Positions 44,003-55,800 of a stretch of 64,000 bases of DNA are shown piece after piece. The notes under the pieces are model-generated. The model was not told the origin of the DNA. It saw nothing but the letters and a program-made list of their open reading frames with translations, and did not search any database. Every line of letters starts with the position of its first letter. The first letter of the stretch is position 1. The stretch spans positions 19,960,288 to 20,024,287 of the forward strand of contig NC_135246.1 in the NCBI RefSeq assembly GCF_947623445.1, read 5' to 3'. This DNA is from Clavelina lepadiformis. Lineage: Eukaryota; Chordata; Ascidiacea; Aplousobranchia; Clavelinidae. The translations under genes were made by a program, and so were the position numbers.

Positions 44003-45865
44003 TCAGCCAATGCTTTTTCTCTTTCCTTCAAATTGAGATATCTGGCTCAAGATGCTGTTAAAAGTGTCCTTTGATACTTTCGTGATCGGAGCAGGATTAT
44101 CTTGCTTCTTTTGATCACGACCGTATTGTCCGCTGCTTCGTCGCGAGTTCCTACCATTATGTGGTGGTGAGCGCCCTCTGCTGGTGCTAGTGTGCCGATC
44201 CCGATATTCTGAAGACATCCGACGCGAATTATTGAAAGATCTGCGAGAGCTCAAATTAGGTTTATTGCGTAATTTGTCAGAAGTCTTCAAATGGTTTCGT
44301 TTATGCTGAGAGGTTTCAGAAGATTTTCTTCTGTGTTTTAAGGTTTCACAATCAGCTTCTTTCTTCTTACTTGAAGAAGATCGTCTTTGTTTCTTAACAT
44401 GAGGAGACGACTCTGGTGAGGAATCAGATGATGATGATGATGATGATGAGCTGCTGCTTGATGAAGATGGACTTGAGCTTGTAGAAGAGCTGGAGGAAGA
44501 ACTTGAACTAGATGAGATTTTATGACTCGAAGATGATTTCCTTCGAAATTTTGATGATTCTGAATGTTTGTCTGATGATGAATGCTTCCTCTTTTGGGTT
44601 GTGTTTGGCTTAGTTGGGCCGATATCATTTTCAAGAAGTTGTCGGACTTTGACGATAGTTGCTTTCTTCTTCTTCGTGCTTCCTCGAGAATTACTTTCAT
44701 CGTCAGAACTTGCAGATTCAGTGGAAGACGATTTCTTCGCCAACCTTCTTTCATGCTCCTTGCTCGACTTCTCAAGCGATCCCAGTGCCTTTCTAGCTCC
44801 ACTGCATTCTGGGTCTAGTGAGAGAGCTTGCCTGTACAAATTTGCAGCCTCTCGAACCTGGGCAATATCCGTGATGTCAGTTTCAATGCTTTTTGCTCTC
44901 TCAATCAAAACTTCAATTAAATATTTCCTGGCATTTTTGTTACGAGTGTCAAGTTTCAAGGCCATTTCAAAATCTGCAATTGCTTTAATGAAGGTTCGCT
45001 TGTTGGCGTACAAAGCCCCCCTCGCAACCAAAGCATCAATGTTTGTGTTGTCCAAATCAAGCGCAAAGTTCAATTCCTGCAAAGCTTCAAACATTTGCCC
45101 TTTTCTGTAGAAGTTGATTCCACGACTGACACTTTGAGAGGCAACTTTCGAAGATTGCCTCTTCCTTAGAGCAGGAGCAAGTTCATCAGAGGAAAAGTTG
45201 AGATTCTTCAGTTCATCAATAAACGAGCCAGATGGGTTGAAAACCAGACGATCTCGAAGGTATTCGACGACATTTGGGTTGTAAAATCCTGTTGAAAGGT
45301 GCAAAAGTTTATCAAAGGATTCTGTGCTAGTCAAGGAACGTTTATAAGCTACTGGCAAGTTCTCATCATCGACAACACCGAGTGGTAGTTTTTGGTAGTC
45401 ATTTCGCTCGCAACAAAAGCTTCCGAGTAATCTCTCCTCTTTTGAGTTTATGCTCAAAACTTTACATCTCACCAAGTCACTGAGTGAGAATCGATGCATT
45501 GGATTTTCATGATTGGTCAGAGTGGGAATTTCGTCTCGTGGTATGTAAGCATTTATTTTGAAATCTTCAATATCTTGGGACTTTCCCATGTCAAAACATA
45601 AAAGATTGATAGAAAGTCCGCGTTCTGTCTTAGAAGCAACACGTCCAATCACAATATCTCCAATTTCAAACGTATCCCACACGTGGTCCTCCAAACATCC
45701 CGACGATACCTCCATGTAGGTCTCCAAAGGTGCCAGGATTCCGAACAGATCTCGTTTCTCTTCATCATCTTGCCACGGATGCAAATCTTTCGATCGATTT
45801 CGATAACCAGGTCTGACTTCTTGTGACACTTTGCGAATAAATCTCTTAATTTTATCCGAAGACAT
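44003..45865 (-). CDS. TTC14: Tetratricopeptide repeat protein 14, intronless
   Basis: Single open frame of 620 aa, no intron. Residues about 40-170 match the TTC14 N-terminal region with an S1-like RNA-binding fold (APLETYMEVSSGCLEDHVWD, FEIGDIVIGRVASKTERGLS). Residues 180-240 include FYNPNVVEYLRDRLVFNPSG. The helical TPR region spans about 245-365 (ALRKRQSSKVASQSVSRGIN, ALVARGALYANKRTFIKAIA, DFEMALKLDTRNKNARKYLI, EAANLYRQALSLDPECSGAR). The rest is a Lys/Ser/Arg-rich tail with a poly-Ser stretch coded by repeated TCA/TCT/AGC codons (about 44398-44510). TTC14 is a poorly known, probably nuclear, RNA-related protein. The MSSDKIKRFIRKV start is accepted as the only upstream ATG in frame. Vertebrate TTC14 is split by many introns, so the intronless state is notable. 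Confidence 0.93.
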   Translation of the reverse strand: MSSDKIKRFIRKVSQEVRPGYRNRSKDLHPWQDDEEKRDLFGILAPLETYMEVSSGCLEDHVWDTFEIGDIVIGRVASKTERGLSINLLCFDMGKSQDIEDFKINAYIPRDEIPTLTNHENPMHRFSLSDLVRCKVLSINSKEERLLGSFCCERNDYQKLPLGVVDDENLPVAYKRSLTSTESFDKLLHLSTGFYNPNVVEYLRDRLVFNPSGSFIDELKNLNFSSDELAPALRKRQSSKVASQSVSRGINFYRKGQMFEALQELNFALDLDNTNIDALVARGALYANKRTFIKAIADFEMALKLDTRNKNARKYLIEVLIERAKSIETDITDIAQVREAANLYRQALSLDPECSGARKALGSLEKSSKEHERRLAKKSSSTESASSDDESNSRGSTKKKKATIVKVRQLLENDIGPTKPNTTQKRKHSSSDKHSESSKFRRKSSSSHKISSSSSSSSSSSTSSSPSSSSSSSSSSSSSSDSSPESSPHVKKQRRSSSSKKKEADCETLKHRRKSSETSQHKRNHLKTSDKLRNKPNLSSRRSFNNSRRMSSEYRDRHTSTSRGRSPPHNGRNSRRSSGQYGRDQKKQDNPAPITKVSKDTFNSILSQISQFEGKRKSIG

Positions 45866-48313
45866 CAGAAAGTTGTTGCCACTTGATTACCACCCATTAA
45901 ACAGTCACTTTATTGTTATAACTTTAACCCTAACTTGCTTAACCCTGTTCTGTAATGTAAGTTTGTGCCGGACTGAAGAGTATTGCAGTTTTTGCCGAGT
46001 TCTCGGGTGTGCAAGAAAGCAGCTGGTACCGTATGCACTACAACTCGAGGCCCAAAGCTGCCCGGCGTTTGTGAAATAAATGGTGAGACCCTTTACGTTA
46101 AAAATCGGGGGAAAATTTAATGTTTCCCGTTTTTGTTTTTAGAGACACCGGTTAATCCTGGTGTGTAATGCCGCTTCGGGAAAAAATCTCGGGTATACCC
46201 TTGCCATACTCTACAGTCTAGTTAATGCCGTATATAATGTAAAATATCTTATAACATAAAAATAAACTACCGTATTTGCTAATGAATTTATCCGCGGAAG
46301 TAAAAACAATTAATCTAAAACCCTGGCTATTTAGTAGGGCAGTTTTTGACGAGACGTCGTGCGTGCAAAGCCCTGCTGGAAAGTTTGTACGATGCACCGG
46401 AGAAATCAATTGGCTTCTATTGCCTGGAAGGTTGTTCTCTGCGCCAATTTCCAGGCGCAAAATTCGAATTTAATTTGCTCTAGGCTATATTCTAGATATA
46501 TTATGGGCCTTTAGGCTACGTATATTTAATTATTGCGTTAACATGGAGCAAGTTTTGGCTTTACGGCACATTTAACGGATGGAGTAGAAGACTGAAATCG
46601 TACGGTTTTCTGCGGACTTTTACGGATTCGGTAATAGACGGACTTTTATGGACTTAACAATTTGGTCGGCTAGATATGAAATGAATTTATTTTAGCTGTC
46701 GACCTTTGGCATTCACGTTAGCTATGAATTCCAACGCTTATTATATCAACGCAATTGTTTGCGGACTTCCATACAGTGACAAATACGCTTGATTTAGTTT
46801 AATTTGTCGCTGGTTGGCGCCCTTAAGCTACTCCCCGCATTTGGTGTAAAATCGAGGTATTTAATCACTGCATGTGCTTTAGCCATTCATTCTACTTATT
46901 CTACGATTCGACTGTTAGGTTATTAAAGTGCTGAGCTCAGAAGGCTACTATTAAATGAGCGAGGATAGCGTACTACTGTAGTAGCAGCCTCTTAGAGCCA
47001 GAAGTCAGATTTACTTTGCTGAATATAACAATCCCACAACTTACCTCGTCATATAGCTACGGATTTTTTCGTACTGAGACGTTCACTACGAAGTCCATCA
47101 CTTATTAAGTTATTATACATCAACGAAATTTTTTACGGACTTCGCTTTCAGCGAATCGGCTAACAATGGCATCTGTTGAAATAATGATATCCCTGAGTTG
47201 CTGACGTAGGGCTATAAAGTACTCAGTCTGAATTGTATGGGTTGCCATTTTATTTTTATTCTTCACAGCTAAAGTAAAAGTATAGCTTATTCTCCTAATA
47301 CAAAGAAACATTGTTTTGCTGCTATCTATTGATAAATGCTGTTAATCATCAAATAATGATCTGCTATATGGTGCATTTTTTTGGCTGTTGTTTTTGCGTT
47401 TTTACTGAAAACAAAATCTGGAAATATATTTCCTGACTATGCCTAGACTACTTTAGATCTAAGGCCGCACTACACCTATAGAGATACTTAAATAAACCAG
47501 CTAGTTTCAAAATAACATGAAATTATATTTGTAAAACAATTGTATTAAAAAATTTCATTCGAAACGTTATTATAAGCGAGCAACGAAGGACAAATTCACC
47601 TCAGGAGCATTCACCTTTAAATACCGCGCATTTTGAGGAGTTATCAACGCTCTGTGCTTCTCGTAACTTCGCCTCTTGCTTATTCCAAGCTTGAGAAATC
47701 TTTCAGATGTAGAAGGTCAGTAGAGGTAACGGCAAGATGCCGGAAAGGTCGTTGTGAGAACCACATATGCTGCTTTGCCACAGAGACACAAAAATTTTGC
47801 AGCGTTACAATCATTTTAATAAAAACCGAAAAACACTTTCGCGCAACATCTCGAATTACGTTGTCAACCAGCAGTGGTTAATCAGAAATGGGGCAGCATA
47901 TTTGGTTCTGCACAGAGCGACCAAAACCCACGCTGCGTGAGTACTTGGCGGTAGCCTATATGAAGCGATGCACAAAAATAAGCGTAAGCTACGTTAAAAC
48001 TATGAACAATACAGAACGAGTTTAATGTGCATATGTGTGTTTAATGTGTGTTTAATTGCATAGTTAATGCACATTTAGCGTCATAACTTATAACTAAGTC
48101 ATAGCAACTGAATAAGAGTCGGCGACCACTTCTCATCACCATCTCCGAAGCAAATGTTCGATTAAATGTTCGGAGAAGGAACGTGACGAAATTCTAGTCA
48201 GCAATGAGCAACAACGCTTATGCGCGTGACTTGATGTGATCAAAGACTAAAATATGTGACAAATCTAATAGAAATAACTCAAAAGCAAACTGTCCGCTTG
48301 CGCATAGCAAACC
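45866..48313. other. Gene-free spacer upstream of TTC14
   Basis: No exon recognised. Two related short segments occur about 372 bp apart: TATATCAACGCAATTGTTTGCGGACTTCC near 46741 and TATACATCAACGAAATTTTTTACGGACTTCG near 47114, perhaps pieces of a decayed repeat. The TTC14 promoter should be just right of 45865, but no TATA box is evident. Confidence 0.4.
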
Positions 48314-48321
48314 ATTACAAC

Positions 48322-48679
48322 CAGGGCCGGATTTAGACCATGAGAGGCCCTAGGCTATTCCATTTGTGAGGCCCCTTATTTTATTTTTGAAGTCACATTC
48401 GACTGTGCGTGCAAAGCAACCAAAGTTCCTAAAAAAAAAAAAAAAAAAAAAAAGACACTATCTGCATGTTTTTAATTTTGGGATGTCTTTGGTACAAAAT
48501 GGTATACCAAAGGTGTCAAAATGCCCAAAAGACGAACCCCTGCCCTAAAAATAAGACGTAAGGTTCTCTAAAGCAATTAAAGCGGAATCAATCCCAAACT
48601 TCCAAATTGAATTTCGAGGCCCCTGGAGTTTGAGGCCCTAGGCTTCAGCCTGCAAAGTCTATTGGTAAATCCGGCACTG
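48322..48679. mobile_element. hAT MITE, 358 bp
   Basis: The ends are CAGGGCCGGATTTAGACC at left and GGTAAATCCGGCACTG at right. The flanking 8-bp duplication differs by one base (ATTACAAC at 48314-48321, ATGACAAC at 48680-48687). The ends resemble those of the 3.1 kb hAT at 3327-6440 (CAGGACCGGATTAAG), and GAGGCCCTAGGCT-like subterminal blocks recall its GGGCCTAGGGC. It is likely a non-autonomous relative of that element. It contains a run of about 22 A near 48430-48453. Confidence 0.9.
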
Positions 48680-48687
48680 ATGACAAC

Positions 48688-51600
48688 AAAGGTGCAAGGA
48701 ACCAATGTAAATTATAAAATACACAAGCTGTGAAGCTGTGAACGAATCAAATTCAAGTCGACATAAAGAAAAATTAAAACCAACAAATCACATCACAGGT
48801 TGAACGAGTTACGACTTATGATGAATTTATTACACATGACGAGGCAATGTCTTAAAGGAAATTCAAGTTACATAAAAATCAACTAAAAGTTTAAAACAAC
48901 AACAAACTATTGTAAGGTGTTTGTTTGTTACAGGGGCATTAAATAAAGTCCCGTTATATTTTATAACTCGGCGACCATTGAACGGGCGCCCACGTTGGTT
49001 CAAAAAAATTAAAATAAGATAATGACAGGCTCGAAATAAAAAACATTGCAATAAGGCCAAGACCGCACTTAGTCAATTATGGAAATGATTCCAAACCTCA
49101 GTGTTTTGATGGAATTTGTTTATGAGGCTCTGTTTGTGAAAGATGATTAAGCGCAATTGTTTTCGACTTGTGAACAAACTTGGTTAATGATTTAATGAAA
49201 CTTGCAGCATTTTAGCTAAACCGCAAACTTTAGATGAAGCTGCAGATTTGACTTTGAGTGTTTAGTCAAATTACGTTCAGCCGCGTCGATATAAATGATA
49301 TATTAAAGTTTTCCTGATGTCGGGCGATTTTTGCAACTTGTCCATAAGTGGTTTTTGCAAAAATTGCAAAATTCGTGCTGATATAAATATTTCAACTGAA
49401 TTATAAGTCTCAAAGAAACTTAAATTACTTCTCACAGCAATCCTTACCGTGCTTTGTGTCTGTTGGTATGACATCATAATCTTTATGATATAACTGAAAT
49501 TAACTTGAATTCATAATTTCAGGAACAACATGAACCGTAGCACAGGCACGACTTGGCGTGGAGAGAGTTCTCCGAGAAACATCAATGTGCTTCCTGTATA
49601 AAACTCGTTTGTTTTCCAAGAAGAATGAACAGCACAATAACCTAATTTGGCAAATGTACGTGGCGCTTTGCCGCCTGCTAGCGGACAGCATGGCGAAAGT
49701 TTCAAATGGTTTGATTGCAGTGTAGTTGAACTCAAAGAATCTCGTTTTTCAACTTGTATTGGAGTCCATTTCAAGGACCAAAGAAACATTATTTATTAAT
49801 TAATTTATTCAGCTTCATGGATTTTATGATTAGTCATAACCTAAACGCTTTGTGGGTTTTGTTGCAATGTTAGACTACCATCTTATAGCACAATTTCATT
49901 ATTGCTATCTTGCATGTTTTAAGCTCTTGGGCTTTACCACTTTTTCCTACTCGTTAATTGTTCGTGAACAAGTGTTTTATTGTGTTATAACTACAACGGT
50001 TAGCATCGTAACTTTCGTTCTGCACAGTTAATAGTGAAAAATAAACAAAACAATACAATGGCTGGTGTCGATTGGCAGTGAAAGTAATAAACTTATGATT
50101 ATAAAGAAATGAATAGGGCAAGAACCTTATATTTCCTCCGTGGTTATATTGTTATCATCTATCTACAACTTTATGATAAGCCAAAGTAGCCTACTTGAGT
50201 ACCGATGTTTCCAAGCACGAAACGTCAGAACATGTCCCATTGACTAGAGCGGAGGCTACAAACGAGACGATTGGGAACTCTTACCGATAGTGATGAACGT
50301 CGATGAAACCTTCTTATTTCTACAGTCATTACAATTGTTACAAAAAAGGTTGTCACAATTTTTAAATTTGGATTACTTTTTTATGATTTTTAGTGAATCT
50401 TATTTTGTTGCACAAGTTTTTCTAAAAACTTGGCATCTTCGTTCTGTCATCAAACTAAGGTTATGGCGCTGTTTCGAGACTAGAAAATGACGTGGCGTAA
50501 CAATGGCCAGCTGATCGTCATATTTTCGTACTCCAAGTTGCTCGAATCAATTTTCACGCGTTGGAAGGTTATGCGGAACGGGGTCAACATTTGTTACTTT
50601 ATACACCTAAATTACGTTTTCGCTTTGTGAAATATAGTCTTACACAGAGTTTCACGAAATGACATTGCTAGATTCTGGATAAGAAGAGCTAGGTGGTAGA
50701 TAAAAGTTGGTAATCATCGCCTCAGTGGTTAAGGCTAACGGTATCAGTTTGGTTATCAAATAGATTACTTGGATTCGGTTGTTTGGTCATTACGTAATAC
50801 TATTTGGCATGATTGATTCTTGTACACGAATTACACAATTAGATATCAACTACAATTTGCTGGTACTAGGTCTACTGCTGACGGTATTCTTACGGTACTG
50901 TACTAGTTTAATTTGCGGTCAACAACCCGACTGGAAAAATTGGAAAGTACGGCAGTTTTCAACGATAAAATTTGCGTGCAAACACTGAAGCCTTAATTCT
51001 TTATTTGTTGCAATTTGGCGTTCAAACGACTAGCTTTCCTTTACTAACTTATTACAAATCGGCGTAAAGAGGAAAAAGTATAACGTTTACTTTGATAAAT
51101 ATTGGGATCTCACCCCTGCACTGAAAGGCTGAAATGAAGAAAATAGGCCTATTTGGAAATCATTGTTTTCAACTTTACACTTTCACTGTGTCCTAAATGT
51201 CGTTCGTGCAGATACCAGACTTTACACTATGGCAGTAGGTCATCACTAATCTATGAAAGTGCAGGAGTTACCGTACTATTTAACAGGGTATTCTGCAAAT
51301 TGAAGTATATGCCATTTTTCTATACTCTAATGTAAATTAGTCTCCTTAAACCAAAATTAATACCTTTGGTGACCCAATTATCCCCAAAAATTTTAACTAG
51401 TTAATTGAAAAGTATGTTTGTATTTTCGATTTATCTCAAGACATCAGTTACGTAGATTAATGTTGACCTAATTTTCAGATTGTCAAAACGTGTGGAATAT
51501 TCAGATGTCATTGATTAATGCAACCTTTTAAAATATGAAGTTTAAAGTTGGTTTTAATCCATTCAGAAGTTGAAAAACAATGCATTGTGCAAAAATATCA

Positions 51601-52803
51601 ATCCGCAACTAAGTAAATCGCCATATTAGTGAAAAGAGCAGGCATACGCACATAAATGGCTTCCTAAACTTTCCAGTCATACTTAGTTGTAAAAAAACTA
51701 ACAAATGAGCCTTCAGTTCCCCCAACTGCAGGAGTATAATCATTTTCAATAAGATCTTGGGTGCACCAAGCAATTAAAAATGACAAGTACTGTACGCAAA
51801 AATGCTCTGTCGCAATGGAAGTACGCAATTACACAGCAATGTACACAGTTTGGTTTATTCAATCTTTAATCAGTTGAAAATTCAGTGCATAGAAGTTTTG
51901 TCTAAGTCATTAAATGCAAAATAACGCACCTTAAGTGCAGTACTGAAGCTCTTGAAAAGCAGTATTGAGTATGGGTATGCCAGACTCTGCAGTCTGGCCA
52001 GTTGCTGCGATACATCAAACTTTTTGTCTCTGTACATAGAAGTTCTCAGCAAACTATATACAATATTTTCTAGTCGGGGGAAATTGTAGCTGTCATTTAA
52101 AAGTTGTGTTAATTTCGGTTCTCCATTAATTGTGACAACTATGATGCTGAAAGTGACTTTGTTAAGTTGGTTCAATGTTTATTATTTAACAATCACTACA
52201 AAGATTTCAAACAACATATTGTAAAGTATATGTGTTATTGGTTTATGGAAAGTAAGTTTTTTGAAGTGGTTGATTTGTTTGTTTTTGTTATGCACAAGGA
52301 GAAACCAGATTGTTTTTCAGACTATTTTGCCACCATATAGTACTTGTAAGAACACACAAATTTCTACAGTAAATGCATCGAATGAAGATGAATAAGGTAT
52401 CAACATCTTTGGATTCAAGCTGGAAATTTTATTGCACAGATTTGAACTTTGAGGCTTTTTTGACACAAAAGCCCAGGCAATCAATTTTTGGGTTCGTTTT
52501 TTAACAAACAAGTAAATATTTCAAAAGGCAGCTCACGTTGTCATGCCCAATTTTTTGCCTCAGCACAGACAGATTTTTCAAAAATCAGCAGATTGGTTTG
52601 TGGCTTTTCTGCGAAGGCTATCAGCCAACTATTATCTTGCAAACTACAGAGCAGGAATGTTTTTCATGTTTGTATTTTACAGGACGTCTTGATTATGATT
52701 AAGAAGTGTCATTAATTGTACAGCATACTGCAGCAAGTTTCATTTATTCACTTGTGGTAACTTATCGAAAGCGTTCCATTTTCATTGAGATTTCTATTTG
52801 AGA
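48688..52803. other. Gene-free spacer upstream of SEC24
   Basis: About 4.1 kb with only short, unsupported open frames on both strands, no splice-consistent exon chain and no RNA gene that I can support. The SEC24 promoter must lie in its right part. Confidence 0.4.
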
Positions 52804-55800
52804 ATGATGCAACCAACCGGGTATCCCCCCAATCAAGGCCCACCAGCGGGGCAGGGATCTGGATACGGGGGTTACCCAAACATGCCTCAGTCGACGGGCT
52901 ATAACCAGCCACCAGGTGTCCCATCAGCATCAGCGTCCATGTATAACGGGAGTGGAAATGTGACTTACGTAAGTTTGAATCGTGTCTTTAACTAATTAGC
53001 TGACATGATCTAGCTTAAGATTTATGGATTGAACCCCCTTGGCGAGATGTTGTTGGTTGCATTTATTTTAATGGCCATAATGGTAGGCACCTATAATTGC
53101 TTAATATAGCTGTCTGATATCTTTACATGTCAATTTGTTACAGTAATACTATGAACCATTGTCGAGTAGCAATACTTGTATTTGAGCCTTTAGCAGCTCA
53201 GATTGGAATGGTTGCGTTGGAGAGCTGCATTTCTATGGATCTTTATATAATATATTCAATTAAAACTCTTTCAGGCTCAACCAGGTGTTCTTCAAACAAC
53301 GAAGCAAATGCCGCCGGCTACCAGCGGGACCATGCCTACCCAGCAGCCCCCGCCATCAGCCATGAACGGGTATCACTACCAGCCCCAATACCAGCCACCC
53401 ATGGGGCAGTTCCCACCCTCACATACCGGTTATGGCCAGTAAGTGAATAAGTTTTTATTCACTTGCTTTAAATCTGTCTTGTCATGTGTTGGTAGAACTT
53501 TCTTATCTGCTTTGTATGGTGGCAGTATTGCCATGGTATAAAGCAATTATATGTCACCCACACAAATGATTATTTTGTGTGTTGCGCAATTAAATCAAAA
53601 TATGTGCATGATATGCAGATCTTTTTGGTTGTAAAATGACTTTCATGGTGTTTCATGCGATAAACAAAATTTCTATTCTGTAAAAATTAGGTTTTGTAAA
53701 CTTTTAGGCATTTTCAGCTGACCGCTTAGATATTTCATTGCATGTGCTGTTAACGTCTGCTGTAGATTCAACTGTTGATGTCTAAGTGCGTAGAATGTTG
53801 TAATTAGTATTTGCCATTATAGAAAGCCATCATTTCTGCTTTAATATCATGTATTATGGTTGCTGTAGTTTATACACAACATGCACATGATGTTACCACA
53901 GTAATGCCCAAAGTATTATTTCTGTGTGGTTCATAAATGTCACATGGCATGCAATCTGCTCTGTGACTTGATAATTTCTTCCCAGGCATGTGTCGACCGC
54001 TCCGTTGGGTGGCCATCCTCCCCCCTCACATTATTCGGCTGCTCCTGCTGCCCCCACTCAACCACCCCAACAAGGTTATGGTGCCCCACCCCCTGTATCA
54101 GCAGGGGGTGGAGGGTACAGACCCAACTATTCAGCACCCCCACCACCAACAAGTACGTAGAATCATCTTCATTTATCAGCATTCTAAAGAAAGTGTCATG
54201 GTTTGGCACGAGACACAGAATCTCCGTAGTGTCAAGGAATTTGTGCCACAAGCCTGGAAAAAGTTGTTTTTGCCTCATGTTAAGCTCTGACTGGTCGTTT
54301 AGGTGGTCAAGCAGGCCATCCTGTCCCCGGAGGACCCCCAGGTACCGCAGGGTACAACCAACCCCCCGGCCCCCAGCAGCCCTCTATGCAGCCTCCTGTG
54401 CAAGGAATGCAAAATATGCAAATTAACAACAACGCATCGGCCAGCTATGCAGCCCCGGTAGGTTGATGTGGTTATATGTGATGACTTGGTGATGTGCTAT
54501 ATGCAGTCGGGTATAACAGTGATATAACTCAAAGCATTTATTGACCATTTGTGTTGTTTTTATTGCAGCCTCCGTCTGGCTTGCCGGCCTCTTCTATGTC
54601 TGGGATTACACCAGGGTATCCCCCTAAACCAGGTAACTCCTCTTCGTATGTTTTTCAATTATTTATAATTGCATTTTATTAAGTTTGGGGTTTGTGGACA
54701 TTTGACAGAGTATATATAGATTTAGTCCTGTCCAAATCGCCTGCCAAAAAGTTTCCAGAAGCTTTCAGTTTTATTATAAAATTACTAGGTTCTGTGTTTG
54801 CTCAACCTGAAACATTTTGTGTTGGATGAATTTAAATCATAAAAGTTCTGTGCCTACCCGTCTAATTCGCTCTTTGCACTTAATCACTCTCGATCCCTCT
54901 GATCTATCAGGTGCTGGCCCGGGCATGCAGCCATCGCCGTATCCCAATCCTAACGCGGCTGCTCCTACAAAACGACTCGACCCTGATGCAATGCCGAGTC
55001 CAATCCAGGTCGGTGACTTTGAGTCGGTTGTTTAACTGTGTCTCGTCTATACGTGGCAGCCGACATACTCATTGTGATGTCATAGGTGATAGAAGACGAT
55101 CGGATGAATCGGGGAACAGAGATTTTCAAGACGCAAGGTCGGGGTCTGGTTCCTCCGCTCGTCACAACCAAATTTGTCGTCGAGGATCAAGGTTGTAGCT
55201 CCGTTGTGGAATGAAGCTTGTGTTATTTGCTGAATGTTTATTGTGCAACTTGTTTGTTTTCAGGCAGTGCGAGTCCACGTTTCATTCGTTGCACTACTTA
55301 CAACCTTCCTGCGACATCGGACATGGCAAAGACCTGCATGGTATGGTAATGTTTCTATGTCACCTGCAGTCAACAATCTTTTGCGTAGTTCATAATTAAA
55401 GATTGATCTTTCATATACTTGATGCGTCTATGTGCTCTTGCCATTGCCATTGGTATGCAGGAGCAACTTCATCTCAAAGTGAATTAGAAGCATTTTTTTA
55501 ACAAATTTGTTCTCTGCCAGGTTCCCATGAGTTTAAGTATCAAGCCAATGGCTCGCTTGCCCCAAGGGGAAGCCCCTCCACTTATTGTTGACCCAGGTCC
55601 TGAAGGACCAATCAGGTGCAAGCGTTGCAAGGCTTACATGTGTCCGCAGTTTTCGTTCACTGACGGGGGACGAAGATTTCAATGCGTGCTTTGCAATGCT
55701 ATAACAGAGGTATGTGGTTGTTATAAGATGTCTCTGACAGGCGATTGTCAAGATCAGATTGTGATGTCAGAACCAAACATATTTTTGTGGACATGTGATT

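Noticed and set aside
50690-50780. tRNA-like stretch (CGCCTCAGTGGTTAAGGC)
   Set aside because: An A-box-like patch only; no B box (GTTCGAATC type) and no cloverleaf could be drawn.
52790-52803. TTCTATTTGA just before the SEC24 start, recalling a tunicate spliced-leader sequence
   Set aside because: Only about ten bases match from memory, and the gene is intron-rich, so copying from a trans-spliced mRNA is unlikely; chance match.
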